A DNA stretch of 64,000 nt from Sepiola atlantica (taxonomy: Eukaryota; Mollusca; Cephalopoda; Sepiida; Sepiolidae). Both the position numbers and the translations under genes were made by a program. The notes beneath the pieces were generated by a model. That model saw only the letters and a program-made list of their open reading frames with translations. It had not been told where the DNA came from and did no database searches. Below are positions 1 to 11,692 of the stretch, one piece after another. Each line of letters begins with the position of its first letter. Position 1 is the stretch's first letter. Location: the NCBI GenBank assembly GCA_963556195.1, contig OY744519.1, positions 111,065,645 through 111,129,644 of the forward strand. Direction: 5' to 3'.

Positions 1-238
1 TATAAAACTCTACTGTTGTATTTTTATTTTGATGTTTACTTATTATGTGATAAGATTAGATAAGGCGCCATATTGTTTAAACTATGGCTGCACAAAATGT
101 TGACTATTTTTATTTTTAGGGTACTTCACGAACCTTATTTTCGATGCTTTCTGTAAGCAAAATCTGTGTGTTGTGCTGTCATAGTTTTTAAATAACCTGC
201 CGAGATTTTTAAATAAAATTTAAAAAGCAAAAGAAAAC

Positions 239-239
<1 letters not shown>

Positions 240-269
<30 letters not shown>

Positions 270-625
270 GGTTTGACGTCCGTTTTACATACTGGCATGT
301 GTTGAACAGCTTTTAGAAATTGACTTTCAAACTAACTCATCTCTGTCCAGGTATTTATTTATCCTTCTTTCTCTCAAGTTCATTTTTATCACTTCTTCCC
401 ATGTTTTCCTTTGTTTTATTCTGTGAACTGATTCTGCTACTTCAATTGTTCTACATCTACTAATCCAAGAACTCTGATCCATTCTTTCAATGTGGCCATA
501 CCATCAAAGTCTCCTGTTCTGAACACATCTCACTATACTGTTAAGATCTATTCTTCCTCTGGGGTCATCAGATCTAAGCCTGTCTTTAAGATTCACATTA
601 CCCACTCATTGTATCACTCATATCA
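240..625 (-). mobile_element. RTE-type LINE, 3' end with (ATC)n tail
   Basis: Antisense 3' end of an RTE-like non-LTR retrotransposon. It can be followed base by base against the better preserved copy at 11680-12110 and the one at 42983-43250. All three begin on the plus strand with a trinucleotide tract (here ATC, 241-269) followed by the same GGTTTGACGTCCGTTTTACAT-like block. The reading frame is broken, so the piece is a fossil. The trinucleotide tract is probably the expanded 3' tail of the LINE. Confidence 0.7.
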
Positions 626-1637
626 TTATCTAAAAAAAATTTTTTTTTTTTAAATTGAAATGCACAAAGATTCTAAGAGTATTCTATGGCTATTGGAGTT
701 GCTATCCAAAAAAATTTGAGTTTTTCGAAAATAATAAGATACTTTTTTCGGTGAGGGGGTGGGGGTATTATAAAGAAGCGGTTTATTTCAGTTCTACCAA
801 CACAAGTAATCTCTGAAGATAAATGCATTGCTTTCATTAGAGCTAACTATTTCTCATGGCGGAATCAAATCAGAATACAGAGGTTGGAAATAAGCTGTGC
901 AGCAAGAGAAGCAGCCCAAGGGGATGTGTTAAGGATATTCTTTATGTAGACAGCATTTAGAGCCACATATAAATCAGATAAATTAAGCTAATTACAAAAT
1001 ATGTTATGCCGTTGAAAATGGAGCTGATGTTTTCTATCTGGCCTGGATCTGTTACCAGTTCATCATGGGCGAAGAGGAAGACGAAGGGGAGGAGAGGGGG
1101 TGGAGGGGTAGAAGCAGGGAGAATAATAATCATAATAATAATTTATATACTATTAAAAATGCTGGTGCTTTTGGAGTTCATCTGTTTGTACGCAAATAGA
1201 AACATCCGATTAGTTGACAAAAAGGAATAGGCTAAAGCTGTAGTTTTTACGATGTCAATACCAGAGTTCGAATCTTGCGTACATTTTTATTAATTGGATG
1301 CGTGTTTTATACATTTAAAGAAATTAACATAACATAATAAAAAAAAAAACATCACATTTTTTTTACTAAGTGAACCTTTTTTGATAATATGCAAAAAAAT
1401 AGCCATAAAGGGTATTCAGTATTAGTTCAAAGCGAATTATTTTTGCTTAAAAACATGATCTTATGTTTTTTGCGAATAAAACAATATATAAATACATTTA
1501 TCGTAGTTATTTACTCTCTCGTGCAAATACTAAGTGGCGTATTTTTTCCATTAAATTTCACAAGCAGTAGAAGCTAAGGAAAGATGGAAATTGATATACC
1601 AAGGTTCTTTACCAACATCACCCAACGAGCAGGTATT
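626..1637. other. No recognisable gene
   Basis: AT-rich unique-looking sequence with homopolymer runs. The short open frames at 1006-1230 and 1389-1577 have no recognisable domain. A B-box-like GAGTTCGAATC lies at 1264-1274 and may be the relic of a tRNA-type SINE, but no A box or tail supports it. Confidence 0.4.
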
Positions 1638-1638
1638 A

Positions 1639-1673
<35 letters not shown>

Positions 1674-1677
1674 AACA

Positions 1678-1766
<89 letters not shown>
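1638..1766. repeat. Compound (TAC)n(AAT)n(ATT)n microsatellite
   Basis: About 10 TAC units are followed by about 18 AAT units that switch directly into about 13 ATT units. AAT and ATT are reverse complements, so the second half forms a long snap-back hairpin. Open frames over this tract are artefacts. Confidence 0.95.
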
Positions 1767-2474
1767 GCTGCTATGGAAACTAGTTCAGTGTAAACACATG
1801 AATATACACAAGTAAGTATCAGAGTTATTTCTTTTAGTGTTCTTAAATATTTTCTAAAAAGAAAATAATTTTCAATTAAATGAATTTGAAAATAATGGAA
1901 AATTCTGTGCTTCATTTCGACATGTATAGTAGCGAGTTGTTAACCATGCATGACTGGGTAACATTCAAAATTTAGATATGGATTTCTGTAATAAATATTT
2001 CCATTCCTAAATTGAGGATAACAATGTGTTTCAAAACATTCTGGCCCACAGACCTTTCAGTCTTGGCGCTAGCATCATATGCCTCACGCCTCCAACTCTC
2101 CATCCAAATCTATAATACCAGGAAACTACAGTTTAACACGAAAAGAAAATAGATGACAACACACCAAGACTAAGCCCTGCCTGATGATGATTTGAGGGAT
2201 CAAATTGAAAGTACTTGCAAAAAATATGGAACAAAAACACAAACAAAACGTATTTTTACCATACCAAAATATGGAACAAGAAAACTATAGAAATTATTTA
2301 TACTAATTTGATCAGAATACCAAACGGATTATTCAGAAAATTGTAAAAAAAGCCTCCTAAAACTAAAAAGAAAAACCTGTTTTATTTAATATCATTTGCA
2401 TTAATGGAAATATACCGCCCACACACGCACATATATATAATGTTCATAACTTCTTTATTAACTCAACATTTGAA

Positions 2475-2590
2475 AGTTAAATAAGAACTTTAACGGAATA
2501 TTCGAATATCTATGTATCTCATATAGAAATCAATTGTTAGCCCCAAGAAGGGGCCCATTGATTTCTGAGAACTTAAATAAAAGTAATATA
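2475..2590 (+). repeat. Dispersed repeat with hairpin, copy 1
   Basis: Shares blocks such as TCTATGTATCTCATATAGA and TTGATTTCTGAGA with 7620-7735, in the same orientation. This copy holds a clean hairpin: 2525-2534 pairs perfectly with 2557-2566 (10 bp), and inside it CCCC (2541-2544) pairs with GGGG (2550-2553). In the second copy the outer stem has decayed. The element class is unknown. Confidence 0.6.
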
Positions 2591-2832
2591 TACATTTCTT
2601 TATATCATTGGCTATACTTTTGTCCCCTGCTACCACTAACCACCGTACATACACACACCTCTCAATACACTGAAGAACGCCGAAGGAAACGGCTGGAAAT
2701 TCTGTTCTTTTAGAAACAAAGTTTTTTTTAAAGACATTTTATATTCCTATACGTCAACAAATAAGAAATAAATTTAAAAAATATATAAACATTTATATAT
2801 TATTCACATTCATTTTTTATACACACACATAC

Positions 2833-2878
<46 letters not shown>

Positions 2879-2892
2879 CAAGGATAAAAAGA

Positions 2893-2983
2893 AAAACAAA
2901 TTAAACACAGGAAGAAACCATTAGAAACGAGAGATTTACCGGTTTCGTTCAGATCAACGAATGTCTTCAGAGAAAATGAAGAT
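2893..2983 (+). repeat. Left arm of an inverted repeat bordered by (AT)n
   Basis: This arm matches the reverse complement of 3364-3455 through blocks such as GAGAGATTTACCGGTTTCGTT. Each arm has an (AT)n tract on its outer side (2837-2874 and 3512-3559), giving a mirror-symmetric arrangement of AT array, arm, spacer, arm, AT array. On the minus strand this arm carries CTGAAGA followed by a hairpin (TTCGTT with AACGAA) and AAACC, which resembles the hammerhead-like motif seen elsewhere in the window. Confidence 0.7.
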
Positions 2984-3363
2984 AGGAAATTACAAAGTGC
3001 ACCTTCCTTAAGACTGAATTTTCTCTCCCACGCCGCAAGTGCATCGAAAGTGCCGAAATCCTTCTCTCATCACCATCCAGCATAAACTTTAGACTCGGAT
3101 CTTATCCCTTAACCAAACATCTGGTAAAAACCGCACTCAAACAATGCAGTATACCTCGCCACTGCATAATAAACTCTGATCCCGGTTAAAATACTACTTA
3201 TTTTTACTGCATTTCATCCATGTTTCTATTTGTTTCTTTTGTTTCCCCCTTTTCCAATTTTAATGTCTTTGTCGCATATGCTTCATAATTTTTTCAAATA
3301 GTTACGCACGTGCCAAATACATCCCGTTTTTTCCCATGTTTTGCCGTTATTTGATAAATTTAA

Positions 3364-3455
3364 AATCTTCACTTTTTCTGAAATCGTTAGTTGATCCGAA
3401 CGAAACCGGTAAATCTCTCGTTTTTGATGATTTCTTCCTGTGCTTAATTTGTTTT
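3364..3455 (-). repeat. Right arm of the inverted repeat
   Basis: Inverted partner of 2893-2983. The (TA)n tract on its outer side creates the tyrosine/isoleucine-rich open frames seen on both strands here, which are not genes. Confidence 0.7.
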
Positions 3456-3507
3456 CCTTTTGTTTTTTCATAAATCCTGTCTCCACGGCATATATCGTGT
3501 ATTTTCT

Positions 3508-3567
<60 letters not shown>

Positions 3568-3727
3568 TAAATGGATAAACACCATTAAGAGAAGTATTAA
3601 AAAGCTTCCAATAAAGCAAAAATTGCGAGTTCCCTCCCTTTGATTATCAAACACTCTCGGCAGCTTACTATATATTCACTTTAAGAATAATAGACTTTAC
3701 GTCTCTTGATTTCGTGTAACTGTTACG

Positions 3728-3890
3728 ATGATTGTGGCGATAACGGCTTTGGATGTGAGTAAACGGTGACTTGAGTCCAGTGTTCGAATCATGCGACTAA
3801 GGGAACAGTTATATCTACCCACACAACACTGATGATTCTTGGTAAAGATAAAACACATATGTATGTGGATATTAAAATATCCATTATAAA
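3728..3890 (+). mobile_element. tRNA-derived SINE
   Basis: The head is tRNA-like, with a GTGTTCGAATC B-box motif near 3781. It is followed by the shared body (ACACTGATGATTCTTGGTAAAGAT-like, ending in TATGTATGTGGATA) and an AT-rich tail running into (AT)n. The same body occurs at 33550-33712, 39743-39905 and 40063-40235. Octopus tRNA-derived SINEs are known; assignment to a named family was not possible here. Confidence 0.75.
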
Positions 3891-4664
3891 AAAAATCATA
3901 TATATATATATATACATTCACTGCAAGCAAATATAAATTTAACCATTTACTTTAACCTTCAAAACACAATAGTAGTTTAGACTTATTTTAGGTTAAAAAA
4001 AGTAGTAACCGCAATTACATGAATTATAATTAATGAATGTAAACACACTGTTGCACAGTCGGCACAATCTAATAGAGAACCCCTTGATAATACACATGGA
4101 ATCATCCCTATTCTGGAAGTAGAAACCAGTAGCTAATAAAGCAGACATTTCTGGATGAGTGGATCATTCATACACCAGTTCTCGTGCCTTCGGAGAAAGG
4201 TTTCATTTGACTGTGACAAAAGTATTCACATCAGTACAGAGAAACTGACAGGTGGTTTGGCATCGGTTTCTACAGAGGTCTCCAAAAACAAAACCAAGGA
4301 ATCAATTGGCACAAGGTCAGAATGGTAATAGACAAATTCGTTGCCAAGAGATTCAAGGTGATATTAATGGCAGAGATTTGACTTTAGTCATCATTTTGTT
4401 TTTATCCAAAAACCTTATATCTTTAAAGTTAATTCAACCGTATACTAAAAGTGTTATGCCTTTTGTTAGTAAAGTTGAATGAGCAGACATGTTACCACAA
4501 ATGTTATTAAAACACACTTCAATAACAATTATATAACGATTCAATAAAAAGTAAAAGTTAATGCACAGAAAATAAAGTAATGGCAATAATTATTTTATAG
4601 GAAGGAAACATCCCTTTTTGAATTTGAATTATAGAAAAAACAACTACAAAAAAACGATATCATA

Positions 4665-4925
4665 CTCTCTCTGGTGAGCTTCGCTACATGATTAAGAACA
4701 ACACCTTCGTCGGGGCGATTGTTCCAACATGTGTCAACCCATGTGTGGATTAGTGGGTTATATTGAAGTACTTGCTAAAGGCATATTCAAAGCCATATTT
4801 GTTTTGCAGGGATGTTTCGCCGTCCTCCTACATACAGCCCCTGGTATTTCGAAATGGTCATCCATCTGGTACTGACAAGACTCAACCTCCCTTAACCGGT
4901 AGGTCAAATTGATTATGTCTTGTAA
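4665..4925 (-). mobile_element. 5S-rRNA-derived SINE, copy 1
   Basis: On the minus strand the head follows 5S rRNA: a block like TTGAGTCTTGTCAGTACCAG, then ATGGATGACCATTT (the 5S C-box region, normally GGATGGGAGACC), then GAAATACCAGGGGCTGTATG. This matches the 3' half of 5S rRNA. The body contains a TTTAGCAAGTACTTCA block and ends in GCGAAGCTCACC before a CT-rich stretch. The copies at 23228 and 58196 share this body. Known 5S-headed SINEs are called SINE3. Confidence 0.8.
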
Positions 4926-5427
4926 GAATTGCAGCACTAGTAACTACATCCAGGTAACTAGTAACAAATGGTTATAAATCCTGGTAAATCGTGACATGTA
5001 AGTGGTCGTATATCAAGGTAAGTAGTTTCTGTAAAGTGTGGAAAGTATATTCAAATAAGTGTTTGGTCTTACCACAATAGGCAATGAATTCTCTTTTATA
5101 ACAAGAATTAATCCAACAATGCAATTTGGCAGGTGTTCACAAAGCTATAAACCTGTAACCACAACGTAAGAAATAATTTATAAGAAATTAAGAAAATTTA
5201 CACTTTTAGCTAATAATCATCACGTAGTTAAAATCGAAATTGTATATAATAGAAGCAAATATATATAACCCTCTGTCAGTTCCAGCTCTTCTTCCTGCAA
5301 CTGAATCATTAAATACTAATTTTATGACAGGGAATATTTCGATATTCACCAGTTCAAAATATTACAGATACACATTTACATAATAATCTTTCACATTTTC
5401 TTTTACTCTAACACGCATGAGTTACTA

Positions 5428-5734
5428 TTTATCTACCTCCCACAAGGTAAAATGTGACACAAGGTCGGGAAAGTGGGATTAGATAAACCAGGGCTCGAGG
5501 TGAGCACTCTGGCCATTCAAAAATTGCCTCGGCAGCCCCGTCGGCATTCCCGGTAAGGCGCCTCAGGCAGTAAGCAATAAACTTACTCCTCCCCAAAGAG
5601 GGGAGGCAAAGCCTGGGAGGGTGCACCTTCTAGAACTGCACAGGACCAGACAACCCCCAATAGACCGGCGTAAATCCAGACCCAAAGGCCAGGACAATAC
5701 CAGTTCATTAGGTGGGTTCAAAAACCCTGGTTGA
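5428..5734 (-). mobile_element. U2-type SINE body (subfamily A), 5' head absent
   Basis: Flanked by an exact 11-bp target-site duplication ATGAGTTACTA (5417-5427 and 5735-5745). On the minus strand it matches 41575-41858 closely, including GCCTCCCCTCTTTGGGGAGG and the 3' end ACCTTGTGGGAGG followed by a GATAAATA tail. The 41505 copy has a U2-snRNA-like head that this copy lacks. It is either a 5'-truncated insertion or one with another leader. The GC content is well above the surroundings. Confidence 0.85.
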
Positions 5735-5745
5735 ATGAGTTACTA

Positions 5746-7619
5746 ATGTTTTATACCCTTTAGTTCCACATCTTTTAAAAAAAATTATTTACTCAAATTT
5801 TCTATATAAGGTAGGAGTGCAAAAGCAGCAAATGAATGCGTATACACAATTGCGTAAACATGCAAACACTCATACACAGACTTTTAAAAAGGTAAGCCTA
5901 TTTAAATGTAGGTATGTGCAAGTGTATGAGTGACAGAGTTTTTAATGACATAAATCCTTTTCATATACACTAATAAATTTCACAAAGAATTTATCAAAAA
6001 CGCTGATTATATCTTCTAATTGACTATCATTTCTATAGGATCTGGATATTACTCTTGACATCTTTCATTCTGTAATCTAAATCTACAAATGATATATATT
6101 TCCTGTCATTTGTTTATTATTTTTCCATCCTACTTGATTGCCATTATTAACTGATGATTCTATTTACGAGATAGAAGAATACGATTTAAAAAAAGAAAAA
6201 AAGTAAAACTTGTGAATCTTTTGAACTGGCTTTGAAAATATTCAACACCGTTTTGGGAATGAGCAGACAGAATAGACTTTGGTTGCAAAAACAAAAATCA
6301 AATAATGAAACTGATAGCGAAAGTAAAAGTGTTGTCATCCAATTCCACAAACTAAAATGACTAATATTTCATTCTGTTTCTGCGTTCATCTTTGATTGAA
6401 GACAAGGAAAACATATTTATGGTTTTCTCCAATCCAATAAAATCTCCATTCTTATCTTCAGACTCAAACGAATCAAACATTTGCAAACTCTACGAAATTT
6501 CCAGAACGGCTACATCATCGACTTTTCTCGGCAAAGCTTCACTATATTAAGATGGCATAACAAACTGCTTTTCGGTTTGTGGTATATCAACTGTTTTATG
6601 GTTATTTAACGCGTGAACACAATTCACCTATGATAAAGGGTTCTTTAAGGACTAGCTACTAGTTTACCCATAGCCAGGGAGGGGTGGATTTGTGCCTTTC
6701 CTGATAATAGTATATTTCACGTGAATGTAACAGATCTGACTGAATTGGAAATCAGCTTAGCTTATTAAATAGTCTGTGCCAGTAACAATTATACATGTGA
6801 TGCTCCACAACATTAAAAATAAAGCTGACATTAAGGTCATAGGAATCCATGCCTCGTTGTTAATACCCTATATAATATACATTAATAAACTTCCTAAGAG
6901 AATATTCTACATCAATATTTAATTTTTAAAAAGTCTCCAAAGAATAAGATTACATTTCAATATGGCTTCTTTTGAATTAATTCAATTTCTCTAAAATCAA
7001 CAAAATATATTTGCAAAGAGTTTACATGGATACAATAAATATGACAATTTGAACATTAATATTAACGAAATATTATAATAAAATATACTAGATTAAAATC
7101 CAAACAATCATGGGTTCATGTTAACATCTTCTTAAGAACAGTTGCCCGCAATTTAGTTGTTGTCATGTTCACAACATTTAATAGATTTAAGAAGGTCAGA
7201 AATGAAAATACACACATGCATATATAATTATATATATAGAATTTGAATGCCTACTACACACTATCCTCGAGTACTAAGGTCTCCCTGTAAAAGGGTTTAT
7301 CAGGACAACATGACATGAGGATACTTCACTCTACAAGTAAACCATGACCAAATATTAAAAATAACATAGTATTCGAAGCCCAAATAAGATCTCCATGACA
7401 CAGCTATACATTGGCTCATACGAACAATGGTGCACCTTCTCCAAGGAATGTTACTTCAAGTAACAGCACTTAGCTGGATGCTCCACCAGGCAAGATTAAT
7501 TCTTGTCCTAGAATCCGGTAAGACAAAGAGACTACAAGAGCGATATACTATAACATATTTAACTGGTCAATTGGGGAGAGGAAAATTAATGTTCTCAACT
7601 TCTTTACCAACAAAATGTT
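5746..7619. other. No recognisable gene
   Basis: AT-rich sequence without a credible coding frame or a repeat I could match elsewhere in the window. The open frame at 7427-7642 has no recognisable domain. Confidence 0.4.
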
Positions 7620-7735
7620 TTAAAGGTAAAGAAGAACTTTAGTTGAACACTCTGATATCTATGTATCTCATATAGAGAAAAGTGTTAGCCCACGAAAAGG
7701 GCTCCTTGATTTCTGAGACTTTACACTGAAGTAAA
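7620..7735 (+). repeat. Dispersed repeat with hairpin, copy 2
   Basis: Second copy of the element at 2475-2590, recognisable by GAACTTTA, CTATGTATCTCATATAGA and CTTGATTTCTGAGACTT. The hairpin is partly decayed (GCCC/GGGC is retained). Confidence 0.55.
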
Positions 7736-7754
7736 ATGTAAAAAAAAAAATCAA

Positions 7755-8132
7755 CGTATATCTATACACACCATATATATAGACACAGACTCACATATAT
7801 ATATACACATGCACTCATATATATATATACATGCAAATATATACGCACACACTCATATATCTACTCAGACATATATATACAAATGCATTCATAGATACAG
7901 ATACTTGCATATAAATATATATATACACACATGTTCATATATATACATACTTGCATATATATACACACACAAATACATATATATAACATATACTTTCATA
8001 TATATTATACATACAAAAATGCATATATATATATATATGTACACATAAATGCATATATCTACACACAAATATATATATACAGACAAATGTACAGATATAC
8101 ACACACATAAATGCATATATATATTACACTTG

Positions 8133-8163
<31 letters not shown>

Positions 8164-8215
8164 CAATACACATGAATGCACACACACACACCTATATATA
8201 TACATATATATAAGT
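7755..8215. repeat. Cryptic (TATATACACA)n tract
   Basis: About 460 bp of interrupted TATATA and CACACA blocks with recurrent CATATATATA and ATGCATATAT units. Three overlapping tyrosine/isoleucine/histidine-rich open frames on the two strands are artefacts of this tract. Confidence 0.9.
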
Positions 8216-8779
8216 GATAGGATGATTTCTTACAAGCATCAAAAACAGCTTATTTTAATAAACCTTCTCAAATATGAAGTCTCCTTTCATATTTGATTTG
8301 AAGTGTCCAAAACTAACAAAAGAAAATGTAACAAAAGCTTGCAAAAAAAGGTAAAGACAAATCAGCTAAAAGTAATAAATTATGTACGGCTGGCTTCTAT
8401 TCAAAAATCCTAACAAATATGAGAATCTACAAAGGTATACAGAGACTATAAGTATAAGTATCTCACTGTCAGCAAAAACAAAAAAAAACAAAAATCCAGA
8501 GGAATGAGTGTGTCAATTGTACCAGACGAAATGTCAAGAGCCACTTGAACCCAATATACTTATTTCATAGATGACATGCATGTTTTATAAATATATTTAT
8601 ACCATCAATATGGCACTAGTCAGCAGCAGCTAAGGTTCAACACACAATAACTGAAGGAGACTTCGTTCAGGTTGATACCATTAATGCCACAACTAGTGTA
8701 GAAAAGAGCTTAATAAGTATCAGAGTCGGAAGCAATGTGGGTCGTCTATCTCAGAGAGAACTTGAATCGGGATTAGGAA

Positions 8780-9130
8780 AAGTAGTCATCATTATTTTCT
8801 TCTATGTTCATCCCACAAAGTGGGTCCACACTGGATTTCTCCCTCCACCATATGTTATCAACCGCTTGGTCAGGATGAAGTCTGGATACCTTGAGATCTT
8901 GCTGTAGGGTAGCTAACCATCTTTGTTTCGGTTATCCTCTCGGCCTTTCCTCAAGGGCCTTCATTTTCAATCCCGTTTTTGCTACGAATATCCACATTTA
9001 AGGCATGGTCGAGTCTGGTTAGATCTGAAGTCCGACTGAGAGTCTCCTTTCTGCCTGCTTCATTAACATGCGAAGCTGTACAAAGAAACCGGTTTTACTA
9101 GAATCTGGTAGATCTTGGATTTGAGTTCCT
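8780..9130 (-). pseudogene. RTE-like LINE, C-terminal coding fragment
   Basis: Minus-strand translation with small frame breaks reads IQDLPDSSKTG, then RPRG-PKQRWLATLQQDLK, then LHPDQAVDNIWWR and DP-C-MN. This is the typical extreme C-terminus of RTE/BovB-type reverse transcriptases (RGRPKxRW, DL, DR/W, DP). Stops and shifts show it is dead. It abuts the U2-type SINE at 9140-9340. Confidence 0.75.
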
Positions 9131-9139
9131 ATTTATCAC

Positions 9140-9340
9140 ACCCAGTACGAGGACAGAGTGAGACACAATGTTGGTTTTTAATGTAGGGGAAAATCGAACT
9201 CATCAAAAAGAGACACTCTGAATTAGGAGAAAAAAAATTGCCTAAGTCTAGAAGGACTTCTTCCCCACCGACTGAGAACAGGACAGATATTACACCTTGA
9301 TCTCAATCCAAAGGCTGACGAGTCGATCACTGATCCATGG
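9140..9340 (-). mobile_element. U2-snRNA-derived SINE, subfamily B, copy 1
   Basis: On the minus strand the head (9330 down to 9277) reads TCAGCCTTTGGATTGAGATC, then AAGGTGTAATATCTGTCCTG, colinear with the 5' part of U2 snRNA (CGGCCTTTTGGCTAAGATC, AAGTGTAGTATCTGTTC). The body that follows (CCTTCTAGACTTAGGCAA, GAGTGTCTCTTTTTGATG, CATTAAAAACCAACATTGTG) matches 46605-46815 and the fragment at 54745-54830. Confidence 0.8.
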
Positions 9341-9369
9341 ATTAAAGAGGACACCTGTGACGTGACGTC

Positions 9370-9800
9370 ATTGGGAAAAGCAGTCATCTATATTATAATA
9401 GAGCATGTTGGTCTGTGTGTTGGTCACATAAAGAGTCCAAAACTACTTGCAAAAATTGCATTAAATGTGGCATGAAAGAATCCTTGAGATGCCATGACGT
9501 CATTGATGAGGGATACTTATATCACTATTATTACTATGGCTAATACTAAAAACAGTAAACACTTATAATCTCCAGAATTATTGGGTAGTATTGTATCAAA
9601 TTTAGCATGAAAGTATACTTACATTTTGGACGTGTCATATGAGTAAAATTATACTGTTACTAATAACACCTATAATACTAGTACTACGAGTAATAAATAC
9701 TTAGAGTCTACAAATGTATTGGTAAAAATTGAACTAAATTTACCATAAAGAGTCTTTGGGAGTGTCGGTTGTATCATAGGAGTATGCCAATATTAAAAAG
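9370..9800 (+). repeat. Degenerate ~135-bp tandem array
   Basis: Three diverged units start their best block at 9456, 9591 and 9727 (period 135-136): TTGCATTAAATGTGGCATG, TTGTATCAAATTTAGCATG and TTGAACTAAATTTACCATA. A single related unit lies at 25590-25690. The class is unknown. Confidence 0.7.
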
Positions 9801-10351
9801 TAAAATGGCTAGATTGGGCAAAAAGTTATGAACCTGATAACAACCAACAGTTCCAAACATGAATAATGTAAACAGAATGTTACTCAGTTGTAGACGAAGA
9901 ATATACCAGATGCCTTAAATCTATCAAATATCATAAACTAGATGTTAAGAAATAATTAGTTCCTCTCATCAAATTCCCTTAATTACACAAACTAATTACT
10001 CCTTGTTTATATGATATAATTAAAAACAAGTTTACAAAGCAGCTACTTACGGAAAGACGTGTCATGTAACATGTAAGCATTCACTAGATAAAAATATAAA
10101 ATACTGAATATCAGAAATATTGTACTTATAATTGCAAGTTATAGCATACTTAATATTTGTATTAGAATTATGTAGAAGAGAAGCTAGCACACACACATAA
10201 AAGATGGGAAAACCCCAAGTTCTGAACTGTAAAAGTCTGTTATAAAAATCTCTTATATTAGGAGGGAAAAAGGTTAGTAGTAACAGTTTTTTTCTATAGG
10301 GGAAAATTCTTCCAGGGAATCTCGGCATTGTTGTCGTCGTCATGGTCATCG

Positions 10352-10370
10352 TAACAACAACAACAACAAC

Positions 10371-10409
<39 letters not shown>

Positions 10410-10410
10410 C
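10352..10410. repeat. (ACA)n(ATA)n microsatellite
   Basis: (AAC)n passes into (AAT)n and abuts the LINE fragment that starts at 10409. It sits where the copy is 5'-truncated, suggesting insertion next to, or tail-to-head with, another (AAT)n-tailed element. Confidence 0.9.
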
Positions 10411-11056
10411 TGCACAGAACAATGCGATTAGGACAAACTACATTAAAGCTAAAATAGATAAAACCCAGGAAAACAATAAATGCAGACTGTGTGGACAAAG
10501 AGACGAAACAGTAAATCATATAATAAGTGAATGTAGCAAACTTGCTCAAAAAGAATACAAGAACAGATATGATTGTGTTTGGAAAGTAGTACACAGGGTA
10601 CTGTGCAAACAACTGAATTTCGAATATGCAGACAAATGGTACAAACATAAACCAGAAACAGTACTGGAAAACGAAAAACACAAAATCCTCTGGGATATGA
10701 ATATACAAACAGATAAACTCATACAAGCAAGGAGACCTGATGTTATTATAATAGACAAAAAGGAAAAATCTTGTAAAATCGTAGACTTCGCCGTTCCAGC
10801 AGTCCACAGAGTGAAGATCAAAGACACGGAAAAACGAAGTAAATACACAGAACTAGCCAGAGAACTAAAAGGAATATGGAGCATGAAGAAAGTTAGTATA
10901 ATACCAATAATCGTAGGAGCACTAGGAACAATTCCAAAAAACCTGGAGAAAAGACTGGGAGAAATTGAAATCAAAGGGACTATCGAAACCATACAAAGGA
11001 CGGCAATGATCAAAACAGCTGCAATCTTAAGGAACATCCTCGAATGCGGAAACTAA
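10409..11056 (+). pseudogene. R2/NeSL-like LINE, C-terminal zinc knuckle and restriction-like endonuclease
   Basis: Open for 215 codons with no start of its own, so it is the 3' part of a larger ORF. It was extended upstream of the first ATG (10697) because the frame is open and carries domain signatures. Residues 25-42 read CRLCGQRDETVNHIISEC, a C-X2-C-X8-H-X4-C knuckle. Residues 109-126 hold R-PD, 14 residues, then D, followed by K-SKY-ELA-EL. That is the PD-(D/E)XK layout of the restriction-like endonuclease at the C-terminus of R2/R4/NeSL-type LINEs, which cut target DNA for target-primed reverse transcription. The end, GALGTIPKNLEKRL, also recurs at 45556-45856. There is no internal stop, so the piece is fairly young. 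The reverse transcriptase domain is missing. Confidence 0.85.
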
Positions 11057-11692
11057 CACACATAAGCTACAAAGGCTAACCAGTCACAAGGAATTTACAA
11101 TGGAGAAAACAAGACCACAGAAGAACACCACAACAAGAGCCAAGGAACAGAAACTGCAAGAAACAGCACTTCATAATCCCCCCCCCCCCCCAATAAATTA
11201 CAACGGCCTCAGCTATCACTACACAAAAATGAACCAAAGAAACAGAAATTACAAGAAACACTATAAGCTCCTTCCTCTCCATCACCCACCCCCCCCCCAA
11301 AATTAAAAAGAATTTTTAAAAATCTTCTTTTTTTTTTTAAATAAGGGAAGAGAAAGGTAAAAAAAAAAAGGAATTGAAAGGAAAAAATTAAAAAATTAAA
11401 AAAAAAATTAATTTTTTTTTTTTTCTTTAATTAATTTAAAGAAATATTATTTCATTCATTTATTTATTTTTTTTTACTGGTGCCGGCCTAGGCTGACACC
11501 AGACAACATATTTGTAGAGGGTCGAGGAGGATGAGAAGACCGAGGAGGGACAGCACAAACCAGACCTCCACTTGAAAAGTGCAGAGAGTGCTGAGATTTT
11601 GGGGAGGCTTGTTGCCACCCAAATCCCAGAGAAGACCAATTGTCCTTACCGGCGAGAACTCCTAGTGAGTACAAATAATAATAATAATCGGT
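11057..11692 (+). mobile_element. 3' UTR of the restriction-like-endonuclease LINE
   Basis: Continues directly from the stop codon. It includes C-rich blocks (11179-11190, 11288-11298), a poly-A/poly-T rich stretch, then a conserved GC-richer module from 11479 (GGTGCCGGCCTAGGCTGACACC, a short hairpin) to CTCCTAGTGAGTACAAATAATAATAAT. The module recurs at 19785-20155 and 20440-20780, each ending in an (AAT)n tail. Confidence 0.8.

Noticed and set aside
1224..1300. tRNA gene or SINE head
   Set aside because: A single B-box-like word (GAGTTCGAATC) without A box, cloverleaf or shared body.
7755..8296. Tyrosine/isoleucine-rich open frames on both strands
   Set aside because: They are translations of (TATACA)n; the same is true of those at 3283-3654, 29716-30211, 31192-31583, 32351-32548 and 34887-35207.
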